From Zygnema cylindricum (Eukaryota > Streptophyta > Zygnematophyceae > Zygnematales > Zygnemataceae), in NCBI GenBank assembly GCA_037447655.1, contig JBBHKE010002538.1, positions 22,966 through 86,965 of the forward strand: a stretch of 64,000 nucleotides of DNA. The letters run 5' to 3'. The position numbers and the translations under genes were made by a program. Shown one piece after another: positions 61,938 through 64,000 of this stretch (positions are counted from its first letter, which is position 1; every line of letters begins with the position of its first letter). A model generated the notes under the pieces. It did not search any database. It saw only the letters and a program-made list of their open reading frames with translations, and was not told where the DNA came from.

Positions 61938-62285
61938 ATCACGCCAAAATGTCTTTTATCAATACCGGTTGAGTAGCGTACAGTATAGTAACCTAAATTT
62001 TTTCGCGTGCGATTCCTTACATCACGCCGAGTTGTCGTTTTGCCAATGACGTCACGCCAAAATGTCGTGTTATAAATACCGATTGAGTAACGTACAGTAT
62101 CGTACGCTAAATTTTTTCGCGTGCGATTTCGTACATCACGCCGATTTGTCGTTTTGTCAATATCCGTACACGCCAAAATGTCGTGTTATCAATACCGGTG
62201 AAGTAACGTACAGAATCGAACTTTAAATTTTTGCGCGTGCGATCTCGTCACATCACGCCACGTTGTCGTGTTCTCAATTTCCGTA
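61938..62285. repeat. Three-copy tandem repeat, 113-116-bp unit
   Basis: Units start at CACGCCAAAATGTC at 61,940, 62,053 and 62,169. Each contains TCAATACCGGTTGAGTA-like, CGTACAGTAT-like, AAATTTTTTCGCGTGCGAT and CATCACGCC-TTGTCGT segments. The copies are diverged by substitutions and small indels. Confidence 0.9.
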
Positions 62286-62963
62286 CACTACATAGCGAAT
62301 CGTAATTAGAGTAAATAACGCTAATTTGCTCGCCTTAAATTTCGACTCAATTACGTTGAATAGAGTAAATGATTCGAATTTTTTCATTATACTATTTAAG
62401 GTAAAGTTTAATTAGCGTAAAAAATCCTAATATATGTTTGTTTTAAATAGTGTGGAGTACGGACAACTTCTAACTGTGCAAAATTGTCCTTTTATAAGAA
62501 AAAAGGTACAAATAATAGTTTAACAGAATCGCGCTTGCATGTGAAATTGCACTAAACAAAAAAAATAATCGCATCGAAAAAAACCCGTTCGCATATCTCC
62601 GTCCGTCGACAACATTCTCGCCCGTGTGAGCATTTACATGAATTTACATGTGAAAATTTTATAGTTGTGACAACAGTATGAGTTGAGACAAATAGTATAT
62701 ATCTATGAGACAAATAGTACTAACGTCATAATGACGTCAAAATATACGGGCTGACGGTTTTCGTATGTCTAAATAATTTAGTGTTTATAATTACAGCACG
62801 GATAATTATTGCCGACATAAGCTAGTATAGAGTACTTAAATAAAGTAGAATAAATTTCCTTTGTGAAAAGGTTCTATCACAATAATTAGCGTTTACAACT
62901 CTAATTGTTTTTTTTTGTTTTTTTGCTCTAATTTTTTCTTTACTATAATTACGATTCGCGGTG
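62286..62963. mobile_element. TIR element, 678 bp, related termini
   Basis: The left end CACTACATAGCGAATCGTAATTAGAGTAAA and the inverted right end CACCGCGAATCGTAATTATAGTAAA match over about 25 bp. The termini resemble the TA-flanked MITE family but are more diverged. No coding capacity was seen. Confidence 0.6.
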
Positions 62964-63480
62964 AATCGTAATTTCAGTGTTGGCGTCACGTACGATTTTC
63001 GTACATGGTACGCACTGTACTATCGCATTGTACATGGTAAAGACCATGACGATGCCAAGTGGATGGTTTAATTCGCGTTTCGCTCATGTAGGAGGTTTGA
63101 TTAAGCGTAAAAGTTTCACATTGATTTGAGCGTTCGATCTCAATCTAATGAACGATATGAATGAATGGACTGAATATATCATGTAGTATTAAATATTTTA
63201 ATGTTAAATCTAGAATACACATTAAACCATTAACATTATTCAACCATTATTTGTTTAAACAGAATACAAATGGTTTTTGTTTATTTTATATTAAGGTGTT
63301 GCATGTCTATTTTTAATATTCTTTTTTATCAATACATAATATCACAAAAAAAGAAAACAAAAAAAAGACAAACAAAATAAATAACCACAATACAATCTTG
63401 ATCACATAACAAAAACGCAAGAAACAAATGTAAACATAACAAAGAAAAAAATGAGAAAAAAAACCATCAAACTTAACTAG
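62964..63480. other. AT-rich, no gene recognised
   Basis: Nothing beyond A/T-rich low-complexity DNA was recognised. Confidence 0.4.
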
Positions 63481-64000
63481 GATTAACCAACTTAGTCCAA
63501 AGACTCAGATGGTTGAACAACATCATTATCAGCTCGATGGCTGACTAACACTACAAACACATATTTTCTTTTATATTTTTTGATAGTTAGAATATGTTGA
63601 TTACTTTAAGTACTTTTTTTTGTTTTCGATCAAGCACCTTAGTCGAAGACCCAGATGGTTGCATAAACATCATTATCAACTCAAATGCTGACTAACATTA
63701 CAATCACTTATTATTTATTAATTTTCATTGTTTATTATAGTAGATTGATTACTTTGAGTACTTTGTTTGTTTGTTTTTTTTTTGTGATCAACCAACTTTG
63801 TCCTAAGACTTAGAAGGTTGCATAAACATCACTATCAGCTCGGAGACTGACCAACATTACAAACACTTGTTTTCAATCATAATACTTGTTTGTTAGATTA
63901 CATTGTTACTTTGAATACTTTTTTTTCTTTGTTTTTTCGATCAACCAACTTAGTCTAAAGACCAAAAAAGTTGTTGAACAGCATTATCAGCTCAAAGGCT
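63481..64000. repeat. ~150-bp tandem repeat (satellite-like), running off the window
   Basis: Units start with GATCAACCAACTTAGTC-like sequence at 63,481, 63,628, 63,786 and 63,939 (spacings 147, 158 and 153 bp). Each has a conserved half (AAGAC..AGATGGTTG, AACATCATTATCAGCTC, GCTGACTAACATTACAA) and a variable T-rich half. At least 3.4 copies are present and the array continues past the end. Confidence 0.9.

Noticed and set aside
63481-64000. Regularly spaced repeats that might suggest a CRISPR array
   Set aside because: The units are ~150 bp, diverged and in a eukaryotic context; this is a tandem satellite.

Overview
The window is nuclear DNA from a green-lineage eukaryote. It holds spliced genes with GT-AG introns, a chloroplast-type TypA GTPase, a plant-type TPR/NUA nuclear-pore gene, and a dense load of plant-style DNA transposons and LTR-element debris. 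Medium-sized introns, AT-rich intergenic DNA and a 10-N assembly gap fit a streptophyte alga or early land plant. A charophyte such as Chara is a guess, not something the sequence proves.

Left third (1-18.4 kb): the first coding exon of a mitochondrial-type ribosomal protein L13 (minus strand) lies head-to-head with a complete seven-exon eIF6 gene (1750-4232). A transposon-rich gap follows: a hAT-type MITE with an 8-bp target duplication, a decayed Ty1/copia fragment, two copies of another foldback element, and one copy of a TA-flanked MITE family. Next is a complete 15-exon gene for a TypA/BipA (SVR3-like) GTPase (11596-18363, 700 codons) with an N-terminal extension that looks like a plastid transit peptide.

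Middle (18.4-47.8 kb): a 420-bp GA-rich tract lies between the converging TypA gene and a very large minus-strand gene. I could place 43 exons of this gene, and nearly all of them keep phase with each other. It is the plant TPR orthologue NUA (nuclear pore anchor): about 2,140 residues, long coiled coil and an acidic C-terminal tail. Its introns hold a 542-bp MITE between two copies of a ~110-bp intron segment, a GC-AG intron, a MITE remnant, an AT microsatellite, and an inverted, diverged copy of one of its own exons. The expected first coding exon is not found: recognisable coding stops at about 47,758, where retroelement-like DNA begins.

Right third (47.8-64 kb): no host gene was recognised. 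It holds LTR-element-like DNA, a broken hAT transposase gene, a second copy of that gene's N-terminal half with different lesions (beyond the N gap), a ~1.75-kb element with ~260-bp inverted arms, several MITEs of the same TA-flanked family, the 3' part of an LTR element with a polypurine tract and a 487-bp LTR, a three-copy 113-116-bp tandem repeat, and a ~150-bp tandem repeat that runs off the window end.

The three nearly complete genes are housekeeping genes: 60S biogenesis (eIF6), plastid translation GTPase (TypA) and nuclear basket (NUA). They are neighbours rather than a pathway. The novelty is mostly in the structures: the exon-derived inverted repeat in NUA, the MITE family, and the hAT copies with different defects. 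I found no evidence of a new multi-gene system.
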